Shown piece by piece: positions 1-8,564 of a stretch of DNA of 64,000 bases (position 1 is its first letter; the number at the start of each line of letters is the position of its first letter). The stretch comes from SXOA01 sp051004015. GTDB lineage: Bacteria > Planctomycetota > Planctomycetia > Pirellulales > Pirellulaceae. The position numbers and the translations under genes were made by a program. Location of the stretch: contig JBPCKT010000109.1 in the NCBI GenBank assembly GCA_051004015.1, forward strand, positions 1 to 64,000, in the 5' to 3' direction. The notes under the pieces are model-generated. The model ran no database searches. It was not told the origin of the DNA and saw only the letters and a list, made by a program, of their open reading frames with translations.

Positions 1-168
1 GTCACCACCACCGCCTGTGTCACCACCACCACCGCCTGTGTCACCACCACCACCGCCTGTGTCACCACCACCACCGCCTGTGTCACCACCACCCCCTGTG
101 TCACCACCACCCCCTGTGTCACCACCACCGCCTGTGTCACCACCACCGCCTGTGTCACCACCACCGCC
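1..168 (-). repeat. 18/21-bp tandem repeat encoding Asp-(Gly)4-5-Thr
   Basis: At least nine head-to-tail units begin at 1, 19, 40, 61, 82, 100, 118, 136 and 154. Units are 18 or 21 bp, so they differ by whole codons. They are in frame with the leftward gene and encode D-G-G-G-G(-G)-T. Unit length changes without breaking the frame, as expected for slippage under coding selection. The repeat continues past the window edge. Confidence 0.9.
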
Positions 169-642
169 ACCAGTTCCACCTGTGCCGCCGCCAGTACCTC
201 CGCCCGTTCCGCCTCCGCCGCCGTCGGGAGGAGGAGCGCCGCCCGTGCCGCCGGGATCGCCACCAGAGCTGCCAAGTTGTGCGATGACGGCATCGTAGTC
301 GTCCTGCGAAACCCACCAATCGTCGGTCACGTCGAGGTACGGCGGGCCGGCGCCGTTCTGCGGCACGGGGATGGCGTTGCCACCGTTGGCGTTGAGCATG
401 TTGAGAATGATCAGCGCGTCACCAGGCGCGACGTAGGTATCAGCGTCGACATCGGCGGCGAGCAGGTCGTTGTGCCAGGGAGAGCCGACAAGCAGGATGC
501 GGGGCTCCTCCTGCTCAAAGAACAGGTGCCGCGTGCGAACCCGCGCGGTCCGAATGCGAGTGGCTCGCGACCGGCGTCCTTTCTTGGAACTACCGCCCCG
601 CATAATGCCCAAAACACGAAGCGCGTCAACAAGCAGAATCAT
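1..642 (-). CDS. LEPR-XLL/dockerin-type exported repeat protein, 5' part only
   Basis: The first 214 codons of a leftward gene that runs off the window. A basic N-terminus (GGSSKKGRRSRATR) leads to FFEQEEPRILL near residues 41-51, which resembles the LEPR-XLL motif at the start of many planctomycete exported proteins. Next comes a dockerin-like pair of Ca-binding loops: DVDADTYVAPGDAL at about 64-77 and DVTDDWWVSQDDYD at about 104-117. From about residue 125 the chain turns into Gly-rich linker and then Asp-Gly4/5-Thr repeats up to the edge. It is probably a secreted or cell-surface protein. The start at 642 has an AAGGGA-like site upstream; an internal ATG at 603 gives a chain more like other LEPR proteins. 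The C-terminal function is outside the window. Confidence 0.75.
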   Translation of the reverse strand, partial: MILLVDALRVLGIMRGGSSKKGRRSRATRIRTARVRTRHLFFEQEEPRILLVGSPWHNDLLAADVDADTYVAPGDALIILNMLNANGGNAIPVPQNGAGPPYLDVTDDWWVSQDDYDAVIAQLGSSGGDPGGTGGAPPPDGGGGGTGGGTGGGTGGTGGGGGDTGGGGDTGGGGDTGGGGDTGGGGDTGGGGGDTGGGGGDTGGGGGDTGGGGD

Positions 643-797
643 GAGGAAGTCCCTTGAAGATTGGCCCCTATCGAATCGAGTGGCGAATGCCCTGGCGAAA
701 GAGGAGTATGAAGGTTGCGAGGGGCGATTTCAATAGTGCCAGAGCGTTTCCTTCAAGACTTCTTGGGGCCGAACGGTCTAGGTATTTAGGCGAGACA

Positions 798-830
798 CCC
801 TCACCCCGGCCCTCTCCCAAGGGGAGAGGG
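798..830 (+). repeat. Dispersed palindrome, copy 1
   Basis: CCCTCACCCCGGCCCTCTCC followed by its inverted arm. CCCTCTCCC (810-818) pairs with GGGAGAGGG across a short loop. The same unit recurs at 1349-1381 and, inverted, at 63684-63720. It resembles REP/BIME-type intergenic elements. Confidence 0.75.
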
Positions 831-1227
831 AGTTGGAAAATCCTTCACAACCCCCTCGTTTGGGGACTTGCCGGACACTTAGTTTATGTATACAATTGTT
901 TCAATCGGGCCGGCGAGAATCCGGCGGGGTCTTTGACAATTGGGAATCGGCAGAGAATCGAGGCGGTGAAACTGCGCGCCGACCTTGCAATCGTTTGCCC
1001 GCCGCGCCGGGCGATTGAGAGCACGCTCGGCGGAATTTGAAATGGCCGGTTTCGCGACGGGCCACGTAACTTCCTCGCTGGCGCGTCGGGCTGGTGAAGG
1101 CTTCGGCCAGACTGGCTGAAAAACGAAAAAACCCTTATGGGTTGGGCACTCGTGAAGGTGAATCAAAATCACGGGGGGTGAATCAACTTAGGACGATTCA
1201 TAGCGGCGAAACATTTGTGTAAATAAT

Positions 1228-1257
1228 GACTTACGAATTAGTGAATCGTCGTAAGTC
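1228..1257. repeat. 9-bp perfect inverted repeat
   Basis: GACTTACGA (1228-1236) and TCGTAAGTC (1249-1257) are exact reverse complements around a 12-nt centre that contains GTGAATC. It lies in an AT-richer island upstream (left) of the dispersed palindrome copy 2. It could be an operator-like site or part of a mobile-element remnant. Confidence 0.5.
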
Positions 1258-1348
1258 CATGAAAACAGAGTCCTTGAATCATGAATAAAAACAGCACTTT
1301 AGAGGGGGCCGAAGGGCGCGAAAACCCTTATGGCTCCTTCGGCGAAGA

Positions 1349-1381
1349 CCCTCACCCCGGCCCTCTCCCCAGGGGAGAGGG
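1349..1381 (+). repeat. Dispersed palindrome, copy 2
   Basis: Same unit as at 798-830 with the arms CCCTCTCCCC and AGGGGAGAGGG. It ends 8 bp beyond the stop codon of the leftward LptFG-like gene. A hairpin there could also shape the 3' end of that transcript. Confidence 0.75.
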
Positions 1382-1388
1382 ACGTCGG

Positions 1389-2585
1389 CTAATACCGTAT
1401 GACCCGCCGGATGAAGAAGAGGCCGACGCCGCCGCAGACGAGGTTGGCGAGCCAGACGGAGTAGGGGGGGAGATTGCCCGCTTTGGCCTGGTCGATGCCG
1501 TACATCAGCAGCGGGTAGTAGCCGACGAGAATTGGGAAGAAGCACATGCCGAAGGTGCTGATGTAGTCGGAGTTGCGGAAGCGAATGGCCAGAGGAGCAC
1601 CGAGCAACACGAAGGCCAGGCAACTGAATCCGCTGGCCCAGCGCCGCCAGGGCTCGGTGCGGAGGCGGTGCAGGCGGCTCTGGGCGTCGATGATGGCGAG
1701 GCGTTTGGATTCCCAGACGCTGCTGCCGAGGGCATCGAGGTCACCGGAGAGGAGCTCGAAGCCGACTTCCGCGGCCAGGGCCTGTTGCAAGCGCAGGATT
1801 TCCTCCCGCTGCTGGTCAATCGCTCCGGGGATTTGGCTGAGGGGCATTTGTTGCGGCGAGCCGGTCCGTTGTTCCTTGACGGAGGCGAAGGCCAGCGGCA
1901 ACTCCCGCCGCAATTCGCCGCTGTCCTTCATCACAAAGCCGGTGCCGTCGCCGGTGTCGATTTCATAGTCCCGGAGAATGAGGGTGAGAGTGCCACGGTC
2001 CAGGTTCGAGCAAATTTGCGCCTCCGCAGCGGTCACCGTGCAGGGGGGCATGTCGTTATTCTGCTGGAAGCTGATGATGGGGCGGATGAGCGTGCGGTCC
2101 TGGACGTCCCGGACGACGATGGAGAATCGCGGGTTGCTGTAAGACTTTTGCGAGCGGAGCAGGCGGTAGGCGATTTCCTCGACGGACTGGATCACGACCC
2201 GCTGCATCCCCGTCTGGCCCCAGGAGTACGCCACATTGTTGACCCAGACGGCAATCAGGCTGAGGACGAACGCCAGGGCGAAGCCGGGCCAAAGCAGCGA
2301 CATCGGCGAGATGCCCAGCGACTTGACCGCCACGACTTCGTTGTCCGCGCTCAGCCGGCCGTAGACGAAGCAGACGGCAAAGAGGCTGGCGGCCGGAATG
2401 GAGAAGGCCAGGGCCATCGGCAGCGTGTACTGCATAATCTGCACGGTCGGGCCGGGCCCCAGGTTCATCCGCTGGGCTTCCGTCCCAATCAAGATGAGCA
2501 GGAAGAAAGCCGTCAGCATGGCCAGCGACTGCGCGAATACCCGTAACAGGTCCCAGGCGACATAGCGGGTGATGGTGGCTCGCAT
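1389..2585 (-). CDS. LptF/LptG-family permease
   Basis: A 398-residue inner-membrane protein of the YjgP/YjgQ family, the permease partner of LptB in lipopolysaccharide transport. Hydrophobic segments lie near residues 15-37, 52-72 and 98-118, followed by a long soluble stretch (about 120-300) that would be the periplasmic beta-jellyroll, then three C-terminal membrane segments. The conserved feature GRLSADNEVVAVKSLGIS follows the second segment, as in this family. The start ATG at 2585 places the first membrane helix at the N-terminus. LptF and LptG cannot be told apart from sequence reading alone, and no second lpt gene is nearby. Confidence 0.85.
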   Translation of the reverse strand: MRATITRYVAWDLLRVFAQSLAMLTAFFLLILIGTEAQRMNLGPGPTVQIMQYTLPMALAFSIPAASLFAVCFVYGRLSADNEVVAVKSLGISPMSLLWPGFALAFVLSLIAVWVNNVAYSWGQTGMQRVVIQSVEEIAYRLLRSQKSYSNPRFSIVVRDVQDRTLIRPIISFQQNNDMPPCTVTAAEAQICSNLDRGTLTLILRDYEIDTGDGTGFVMKDSGELRRELPLAFASVKEQRTGSPQQMPLSQIPGAIDQQREEILRLQQALAAEVGFELLSGDLDALGSSVWESKRLAIIDAQSRLHRLRTEPWRRWASGFSCLAFVLLGAPLAIRFRNSDYISTFGMCFFPILVGYYPLLMYGIDQAKAGNLPPYSVWLANLVCGGVGLFFIRRVIRY

Positions 2586-2731
2586 GAACTTTAGAATCGA
2601 CGTAACTTGCCTGCCTGCGTTATCTTGGCGCCGAATGTAGCAAATGAGGCGATAATTCCCTACGCTGAATTATTGCCGCTAGCACGCCAGGGCGTTCGGA
2701 AGACAGTTTTGGAAAACAAGAGGCCGCCGCG

Positions 2732-3292
2732 ATGAGCCGTACCCCGAGCGCCGATTCCGCTCATTGTCCAGATTGCGCTGCACCCCTCAAAAGTGGCGAG
2801 CTTGAATGTTGGCTCTGCCGGAGAGCGAATCAGGCCAGTGACTCGCCGTCATCGCCCCTCGCCGGGGTGGAAAGGAAATCCGCCGGTCAGTTCTCGCTGG
2901 CCACCGTGTTCCTCATCATCACGCTGATTGCGGTCTGTCTGGGGACCCTGCGTCTGGCCCCTGGCGTGGGAGTGCTCCTCATGATTGTCGCGGCCCCCGC
3001 ATTAATCCGGACTTGCATCGTTGGTGTCAAGGAGAAGCGGGGAGGACACTCGCTTTCCATCGGTGAAAAGCTGATTGCTTTCCTCGCTTCCTCGGCCATC
3101 GTCGTTCTGGTGGGTGTGGCCGGACTCATTGCCTTCCAGATCGCTTGCTGGGGCTCGTGTGCGGCAGTTGCGGGCATCCAGCAGAAAGAAGGCGAGAATG
3201 CAATGCTCATTGGCATCGGTATCGGCTGCATTGCCGGCCTGGGGACGATCATCTGGCTGATTTGGAAGACTTGGCCGCGGAAAAAGTCGTAA
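2732..3292 (+). CDS. Zinc-ribbon membrane protein, function unknown
   Basis: A 186-residue protein. It opens with a four-cysteine zinc-ribbon (C12, C15, C26, C29: HCPDCAAPL and ECWLCRR). About four hydrophobic segments follow, at roughly 50-70, 72-90, 106-130 and 150-175, and the tail is short and basic (WKTWPRKKS). The ATG at 2732 has AAGAGG about 8 nt upstream. I do not recognise a specific family. Small zinc-ribbon plus membrane proteins are frequent in planctomycetes. The gene precedes speA in the same direction, with about 107 bp between them. Confidence 0.6.
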   Translation: MSRTPSADSAHCPDCAAPLKSGELECWLCRRANQASDSPSSPLAGVERKSAGQFSLATVFLIITLIAVCLGTLRLAPGVGVLLMIVAAPALIRTCIVGVKEKRGGHSLSIGEKLIAFLASSAIVVLVGVAGLIAFQIACWGSCAAVAGIQQKEGENAMLIGIGIGCIAGLGTIIWLIWKTWPRKKS

Positions 3293-3399
3293 GTAGCAAT
3301 CCGCTCGCTCAAATGTCGAACCGCCGCGCGGGAAGAAATCTTGATGAATTTCCGCCGCTGGACATTCCACTCCCTTGTACAAGGCACGCGCCGCATATA

Positions 3400-5358
3400 A
3401 TGAATCGCTTTCCCGATCCTCCAACCTACGCCTCCTCGATGCTCAAAGACTCTGTTGATCGCTGGTCCATCACCGATGCTTCCGAACTCTACGACGTGCC
3501 TCGTTGGGGCAAGGGGTACTTTGGCGTCAACGCGAAGGGGCACCTGACGGTCCATCCCAACAAGGATCCGGCTATCGGCATCGACATGAAGGAATTGATC
3601 GACCGCCTGCAACTGCGCGGGCTCGATCTGCCGATCCTGCTCCGCTTCAACGGCATCCTGAAGGACCGGCTGCGGGAGATGCACGACGTTTTCGCGCAGG
3701 CCATTAAGGAGCACGACTACAAAGGGAAGTACATCTGCGTATATCCGATCAAGGTCAATCAGCAGCGGCACGTCGTGGAGCAGATTGTGCAGTACGGCAA
3801 GGTTTATGGCTTCGGCCTAGAAGCCGGCAGCAAACCGGAGATGCTGGCCGTCGTCGCCATGACCGACGCCGACACGCCGATCATCTGCAACGGCTTCAAG
3901 GACTCCGAGTTTATTGAGATGGCGATGCTCGCCCAGAAGATCGGCCGCAAAGTCATTCCCGTGGTGGAGAAGTACACGGAGTTGGAACTAATTCTGAAAT
4001 ACGCGGAGAAAGTCGGCGTCCGTCCGCAGATCGGCATGAGAATCAAACTCGCCGCTCGCGGCAGCGGCCGCTGGCAATCCTCGGGAGGATGGCGAAGCAA
4101 GTTCGGCCTGACGGTTGGCGAAATATTGCACGCCGTCGAGGAGCTCAAGAGTCGCAATATGCTGGACTGTTTCAAGCTCCTGCACTTCCACCTCGGCAGC
4201 CAGATTACGAACATCCGCCATGTGAAAGCGGCGATCACGGAAGCCTCCCGCGCCTATGCGGATCTGGCAAAGCGCGGGGCGGGACTGGAGTACCTGGACA
4301 TCGGCGGCGGCTTGGGGGTCGACTACGATGGCTCGCAGACGAACTTCGAATCCAGCGTCAACTATACCTTGCAGGAATACGCCGCCGACGTCATTCACCA
4401 TACCGAAGCCGTCTGCGACGAAGCCGGGGTTCCGCACCCGACCATCATCTCGGAGAGCGGCCGGGCCGTTGCCGCCTACCATGCCGCACTGGTCTTCGGC
4501 GTTCTCGGCGTGGCGGGGCAAGGAAATGGCGATGACAGTCTGCTCGAAATACCCGCCGATTCCGAGCAGCCGCTGCACGACCTGGTGGACACCTTCAAAA
4601 ACGTTACTGCCCGCAATGTGCTCGAGAGCTTTCACGACGCCCAGCAGGCGATGGACGTTGTGATGACCCTGTTCTCAAGCGGGTATCTGACGCTCGACCA
4701 GCGAGCGCTCGCGGAAAATCTGTTCTGGACCATTTGCAAGAAAATCCGCCGCCTGGCGGAACAGCTCGATTTCGTTCCGGAGGAGCTGGAGGGGCTTGAT
4801 ACACTGCTATCGGACACCTACTTCTGCAACTTCTCCCTCTTTCAATCGATGCCCGACAGTTGGGCCATCAAGCAGCTTTTTCCTGTGATGCCGATCCATC
4901 GGCTGGAGGAGCGGCCGACGCGGCACGCGGTGCTGGGGGACATCACCTGCGACAGCGACGGGAAGATCGATCAGTTCATCGACCGCCGTGACGTGAAGCG
5001 GACACTTCGCCTGCACCAGTTCGATGGCCAGCCCTATTACATGGGGACATTCCTGATTGGCGCTTATCAGGAAATTCTCGGCGACCTGCACAACCTCTTT
5101 GGCGACACCAACACGGTCCACATTGACCAGTCACCCACGGGCGAGGTTATTCTGGAGGCCATCGTCAAAGGAGACACCGTCCGCGAAGTCCTCGACTACG
5201 TCGAGTTCGACCATAGCGACCTCACTACCCGGTTGCAGACCGCCGTCGAAACCGCCGTCCGCGAAGGCCGCCTCGACTATACAGAGGCCGGACGCTTCCT
5301 CAAGTTCTACGAGGACGGGCTGAACGGATACACGTATCTGGAAGAGCCGGGGGACTAA
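3400..5358 (+). CDS. speA: Biosynthetic arginine decarboxylase
   Basis: A 652-residue PLP enzyme of the alanine-racemase-fold family that converts arginine to agmatine for polyamine synthesis. The PLP lysine is K118 in YPIKVNQQRHV. The phosphate and substrate loops LHFHLGSQITN, LDIGGGLGVDYDG and ISESGRAV follow in the usual order. The length matches SpeA (about 630-660). The frame is open to 3145, but the upstream part lies inside the previous gene and has no family similarity. ATG 3400 is the best start; ATG 3439 is an alternative. Confidence 0.93.
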   Translation: MNRFPDPPTYASSMLKDSVDRWSITDASELYDVPRWGKGYFGVNAKGHLTVHPNKDPAIGIDMKELIDRLQLRGLDLPILLRFNGILKDRLREMHDVFAQAIKEHDYKGKYICVYPIKVNQQRHVVEQIVQYGKVYGFGLEAGSKPEMLAVVAMTDADTPIICNGFKDSEFIEMAMLAQKIGRKVIPVVEKYTELELILKYAEKVGVRPQIGMRIKLAARGSGRWQSSGGWRSKFGLTVGEILHAVEELKSRNMLDCFKLLHFHLGSQITNIRHVKAAITEASRAYADLAKRGAGLEYLDIGGGLGVDYDGSQTNFESSVNYTLQEYAADVIHHTEAVCDEAGVPHPTIISESGRAVAAYHAALVFGVLGVAGQGNGDDSLLEIPADSEQPLHDLVDTFKNVTARNVLESFHDAQQAMDVVMTLFSSGYLTLDQRALAENLFWTICKKIRRLAEQLDFVPEELEGLDTLLSDTYFCNFSLFQSMPDSWAIKQLFPVMPIHRLEERPTRHAVLGDITCDSDGKIDQFIDRRDVKRTLRLHQFDGQPYYMGTFLIGAYQEILGDLHNLFGDTNTVHIDQSPTGEVILEAIVKGDTVREVLDYVEFDHSDLTTRLQTAVETAVREGRLDYTEAGRFLKFYEDGLNGYTYLEEPGD

Positions 5359-5376
5359 TAGCGCTCAACACGGTCG

Positions 5377-6744
5377 CTACTCGCTCCCCACGCGGTTCTT
5401 CGTCGTATCCGGCGCCAGAAGGATCACGAGCATGCCGGCGGCGTAGATCAGGCTCATGATCGCGCCGGCGCGGGCATAATCCTCGCGAAACCAGGTCGTA
5501 ATCGTGCCGGTTCCCAGCACGCCAATAGCTGTCAGGATGCGGCCGAAGTTGAAGGAGATGCCAGAGCCGGTCGCGCGGGCGTGCGTGGGGAATAGTTCGG
5601 GGAGATAGAGCGGGAGCCAGCCGAAGAATACCGTGCTGACGCAGCCGACGGCAAAAACGGCCGCGGAGAATCCGGTCATGCTGGGATCCAGCCGCAGGAA
5701 GATGAACTCGCTGAGCCCGAACGAACCCAGGCTGATGAGAAAATACGTCGTCCGCCGCCCTAACTGGTTGGCGATCCAGCCGCCAAACAAGCTCCCGACG
5801 GCTCCGCCGCTGGCTCGCATGATGGCGGTGAGGGCTTTGGCGCTTTGATCTTCAGCCCCGCGAACCGCCTCCGTCCAGGGAATGAGCCAGCTCGTCACCC
5901 CCCAGCCTCCGAGCAGCGGAATGGTCCCCAAGGCAATGCCGATCAGCGTCAGCGGCAACAGCGGCGGAGAGAGCAGGCTAGAGAGAGCTCCGGCCGGTTT
6001 ATCCTTGCCTGTATCCGTTTTCGTCTTCAGCCAGGCGACGGATTCTGGGACCGCCACGAACACCATCACCCCCAGAACGATCGACGAGGAGCCTGCCAAC
6101 AGGCTCCATCGCCACGAAGTCCAGTCCAGCGGCTGATACCAGCAAATCACGCTCATCATCACGATCCCCACGTTGGCCGCGGTTCCCAGCAGTCCGGCAA
6201 GGGTGGGGCGGGAGACTTCGGACCAGGCTTCGGAGGCAAGGGATACGCCTGTTGGCCACATGCCGCCGACCCCCATGCCCGAAAGAAACCGGCACAGCAA
6301 GAGTTGCTCTGGCGAAGCGGCGAAATACCCCGCACCGGCGAAAAGGGAGTAGCAAAGGACGCTCGCTCCCATCGCCCGCACGCGGCCCGTCCAATCGGCA
6401 ATCCATCCGAACAGCAGCCCGCCGGCCGCCGCCCCGAGCAAGAATCCGCTGTTGTAAAAGGCATACCAGCGCGGCTTGAACTGTTTGAACTGCGATTTCT
6501 CCTCGGGCGTCGCGGGGACGACTGTGGTTGGGCGCTGTGGAGATTTGAATCGCGGCGCTATGAGCAGCCTCTTGAGTTGGAGTGAGCGGCCGCCGTCAAA
6601 GAGCCCGCTGCGGACGAACTCCTCGGTCGCGGAACCCGAGGCAAGGTTCATCAGCGACATCTGGACGCCCGAGAACATCCAGCCGAGAAAGGCAGCCGCC
6701 AGAATGATGTAGCGGCTGGTCGGGGATATTTCCGCGGGTTTCAT
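5377..6744 (-). CDS. MFS transporter
   Basis: A 455-residue carrier with about 12 membrane segments. A long soluble loop (about residues 45-90) follows the first helix. The MFS signature between helices 2 and 3 appears as GWIADWTGRVRAMG, and a second copy in the C-half reads GGWIANQLGRRTTYF. It is the last gene of a leftward four-gene unit, starting 2 bp from the end of the aldo/keto reductase gene. It probably imports the compound degraded by the FAH-family and dehydrogenase enzymes. The substrate cannot be read from sequence. Confidence 0.85.
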   Translation of the reverse strand: MKPAEISPTSRYIILAAAFLGWMFSGVQMSLMNLASGSATEEFVRSGLFDGGRSLQLKRLLIAPRFKSPQRPTTVVPATPEEKSQFKQFKPRWYAFYNSGFLLGAAAGGLLFGWIADWTGRVRAMGASVLCYSLFAGAGYFAASPEQLLLCRFLSGMGVGGMWPTGVSLASEAWSEVSRPTLAGLLGTAANVGIVMMSVICWYQPLDWTSWRWSLLAGSSSIVLGVMVFVAVPESVAWLKTKTDTGKDKPAGALSSLLSPPLLPLTLIGIALGTIPLLGGWGVTSWLIPWTEAVRGAEDQSAKALTAIMRASGGAVGSLFGGWIANQLGRRTTYFLISLGSFGLSEFIFLRLDPSMTGFSAAVFAVGCVSTVFFGWLPLYLPELFPTHARATGSGISFNFGRILTAIGVLGTGTITTWFREDYARAGAIMSLIYAAGMLVILLAPDTTKNRVGSE

Positions 6745-6746
6745 GG

Positions 6747-7706
6747 TTAAGTAGGGTAGGCTTCAATCAGCGGCCCTTGATCCGCATACATCGCCGCCTC
6801 TTCCACTTCGGCCGGCGAGCCGAAACCGACGATGGCGGAGGCCACGTCAGGATGGCTGATGGCGAAGCGCAATGCAACCTCGCGGAGCGACATTCCGGCG
6901 GAAAGGCGTTTGGCGAGAGCAGCAGCTCGCTCCTCATCGCGGCGAAACAGGTCGAGCGGAAAGAACTTGGTGGTCAGCGTGTGTTTGCTCGGCTCTTGGC
7001 CGGCCAGAGCGCCGCCGGCGAAGACCCGGATGGCGAAGGCACCGACGCAAAGCTCGCGGCAGGTGGCCAGCAAATTTCCGAGGTTCGTTTCCGCAAAATC
7101 CGCCGGCATTTCCCGCCCCGAGCTGGGATTGAGCAGGTGGTACGGCGTCTGCACGGTTTCGAAATGGCGGCTGTGCAGGACTTCGATCAGCGCCGCGGGC
7201 TCGCCGAGCGCCGTCAGTCCCAGATGCTCCACCGCGCCGGCTGACTTCAACTCGTGGAAGGCGGTCAGCACGCCGCCTCGGCCGAGCACGTCTTCCGGCG
7301 TCAGCGATGTCGGCTGAGCGCCGCGCTCGGCCGTGATGGAATTATGCAGTTGCAGCAGTGTCACCTTCGGCAGCCGCAGGCGGCTGAGGCTGGCGTCGAC
7401 GGACTTGTGGATGTAGCCGGGAATGTCGCCGACCGCTTCCGGCGGAATGCGGACCTTGGTCGCGACGTGCATCTTGGTCCGCAAGTCGAGCGCCTGCAAA
7501 ACACGTCCCAGCGATTCCTCCGACCGACCGTCGCCGTAGGTGGCTGCCGTATCAATCCAGTTGATGCCCACGTCTGCTGCCGCTTTCAGCGTCCTGCACT
7601 GGTCCTCAAACCGGCCCAGGTCCGTCATCAATTCCGCCACCGGCCCCGCGCCGAAAGCGATGGCGGAGACTTGAATGCCGGTTTTCCCAAGAGGGCGATA
7701 GAGCAT
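6747..7706 (-). CDS. Aldo/keto reductase
   Basis: A 319-residue NAD(P)H-dependent oxidoreductase with a TIM-barrel fold. The tetrad is visible: D52 and Y57 (IDTAATYGDG), K84 (VATKVRI) and H121 (LLQLHNS). The start RPLGKTGIQVSAIAFG is typical of the galactose-dehydrogenase-like branch. It lies 6 bp downstream of the hydroxyacid dehydrogenase gene and 2 bp upstream of the MFS gene, so co-transcription is likely. It could oxidise or reduce a sugar or short aldehyde in the same pathway. Confidence 0.87.
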   Translation of the reverse strand: MLYRPLGKTGIQVSAIAFGAGPVAELMTDLGRFEDQCRTLKAAADVGINWIDTAATYGDGRSEESLGRVLQALDLRTKMHVATKVRIPPEAVGDIPGYIHKSVDASLSRLRLPKVTLLQLHNSITAERGAQPTSLTPEDVLGRGGVLTAFHELKSAGAVEHLGLTALGEPAALIEVLHSRHFETVQTPYHLLNPSSGREMPADFAETNLGNLLATCRELCVGAFAIRVFAGGALAGQEPSKHTLTTKFFPLDLFRRDEERAAALAKRLSAGMSLREVALRFAISHPDVASAIVGFGSPAEVEEAAMYADQGPLIEAYPT

Positions 7707-7712
7707 GAAAAC

Positions 7713-8561
7713 TCACTCAAAGGTCTTAATGATGGCGCTATTGTCCAGGTCGCCGTCTCCTGCCGCAACCAGACGAGCCAAAAGCCCTTCGTGCAACGCC
7801 GAGAGCGGCAACTCCAAATTCACGTGCGCGGCCTCCTCCAGAATCAACTTCACGTCCTTGTGATGCTGCGATAGCCGTGCTTGGGGCGTGAAGTCGCGAG
7901 CGAGCATCTTTTCGCCTTTGGTTTCCATGACGCGCGAGAACGCAGGTCCGGCCATGAGCACTTCCAGCGCCTGCCGCGGCTCGACGCCCATCGACTTGGC
8001 AAAGGACAGCCCTTCGGCGAGCACCGCGCGGTTCAGGCCTAGCGCCAGATTCACCACCAATTTCATCCTCGCGCCGCTTCCCCATGAACCAAGGTGAAAC
8101 CATTGCTTTGAAAACGCGGCCAGCAAACGCTCGCATTTTGCAGCCGCTGCTTCCGTTCCGCCAAGCATCACTACGACATCGCCACTACGGACCTGGCTGC
8201 TTGACCCGGCGATGGTGGCGTCGAGGTAGTCGCAGCCGATGTCCGCGAGTTGCTGTCCCATCGATGCCATCGTTTCGGGCTGGCCGGTGGTGGTATCGAG
8301 GATTGTCTTGCCCGGCAAAAGTGGCTTGACCTCTTCAACCACCGCGGCCGCGATATCGCTATTTGGCAGGCTGAGCAGGATGGTCTGGCAAAACTGCGCC
8401 ACCTCCGCGGCACTCCTCTGCGGCCGGCCGCCGAGCCTGCTCAGAGCTTCATTCTGAGCCGCCAGTGAGTCATAGCCATGAACGTCGTAGCCTGCGGTCA
8501 AGAATCGTTCGGCCAGCGCGCTGCCGACGAGTCCCAGGCCGATGATGCCGATGCGATCCAT
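7713..8561 (-). CDS. 3-hydroxyisobutyrate/tartronate-semialdehyde-type dehydrogenase
   Basis: A 282-residue beta-hydroxyacid dehydrogenase. The Rossmann motif GLGLVG spans residues 8-13. The catalytic lysine is K167 in MKLVVNLALG, with N171 alongside. The substrate-loop signature of the family (Ala-Gly-Ser around 118-123) is present as IAGSSSQVRSG. It is the second gene of the leftward unit, three bp after the FAH gene. It likely oxidises a 3-hydroxyacid or reduces a semialdehyde made by its neighbours. Confidence 0.87.
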   Translation of the reverse strand: MDRIGIIGLGLVGSALAERFLTAGYDVHGYDSLAAQNEALSRLGGRPQRSAAEVAQFCQTILLSLPNSDIAAAVVEEVKPLLPGKTILDTTTGQPETMASMGQQLADIGCDYLDATIAGSSSQVRSGDVVVMLGGTEAAAAKCERLLAAFSKQWFHLGSWGSGARMKLVVNLALGLNRAVLAEGLSFAKSMGVEPRQALEVLMAGPAFSRVMETKGEKMLARDFTPQARLSQHHKDVKLILEEAAHVNLELPLSALHEGLLARLVAAGDGDLDNSAIIKTFE

Positions 8562-8564
8562 CTC

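Larger units (their letters stand above)
643..1388. other. Intergenic stretch without a supported gene
   Basis: About 745 bp between the start of the dockerin-type gene and the end of the LptFG gene. It holds two copies of the ctcaccccggccctctccc palindrome (798-830, 1349-1381), a short hairpin around aacccttatgggtt (about 1130-1143), two GTGAATCA octamers (1158-1165, 1178-1185), and a 9-bp inverted repeat (1228-1236 with 1249-1257). Open frames here (654-1040 plus, 879-1172 minus) run through repeat DNA and show no protein-like features. Confidence 0.6.

Noticed and set aside
1..168. CRISPR-like array
   Set aside because: Units are 18-21 bp with no unique spacers and stay in a coding frame.
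17..298. Proline-rich open frame on the plus strand
   Set aside because: It is the antisense of the Asp-Gly-Thr repeat tract. The minus strand has a longer frame with LEPR and dockerin features.
654..1040. 128-codon open frame
   Set aside because: It runs through a dispersed palindrome and has no domain, signal or good start.
1281..2546. 421-codon plus-strand frame
   Set aside because: Antisense of the LptF/LptG-like gene; composition is typical of a shadow frame.
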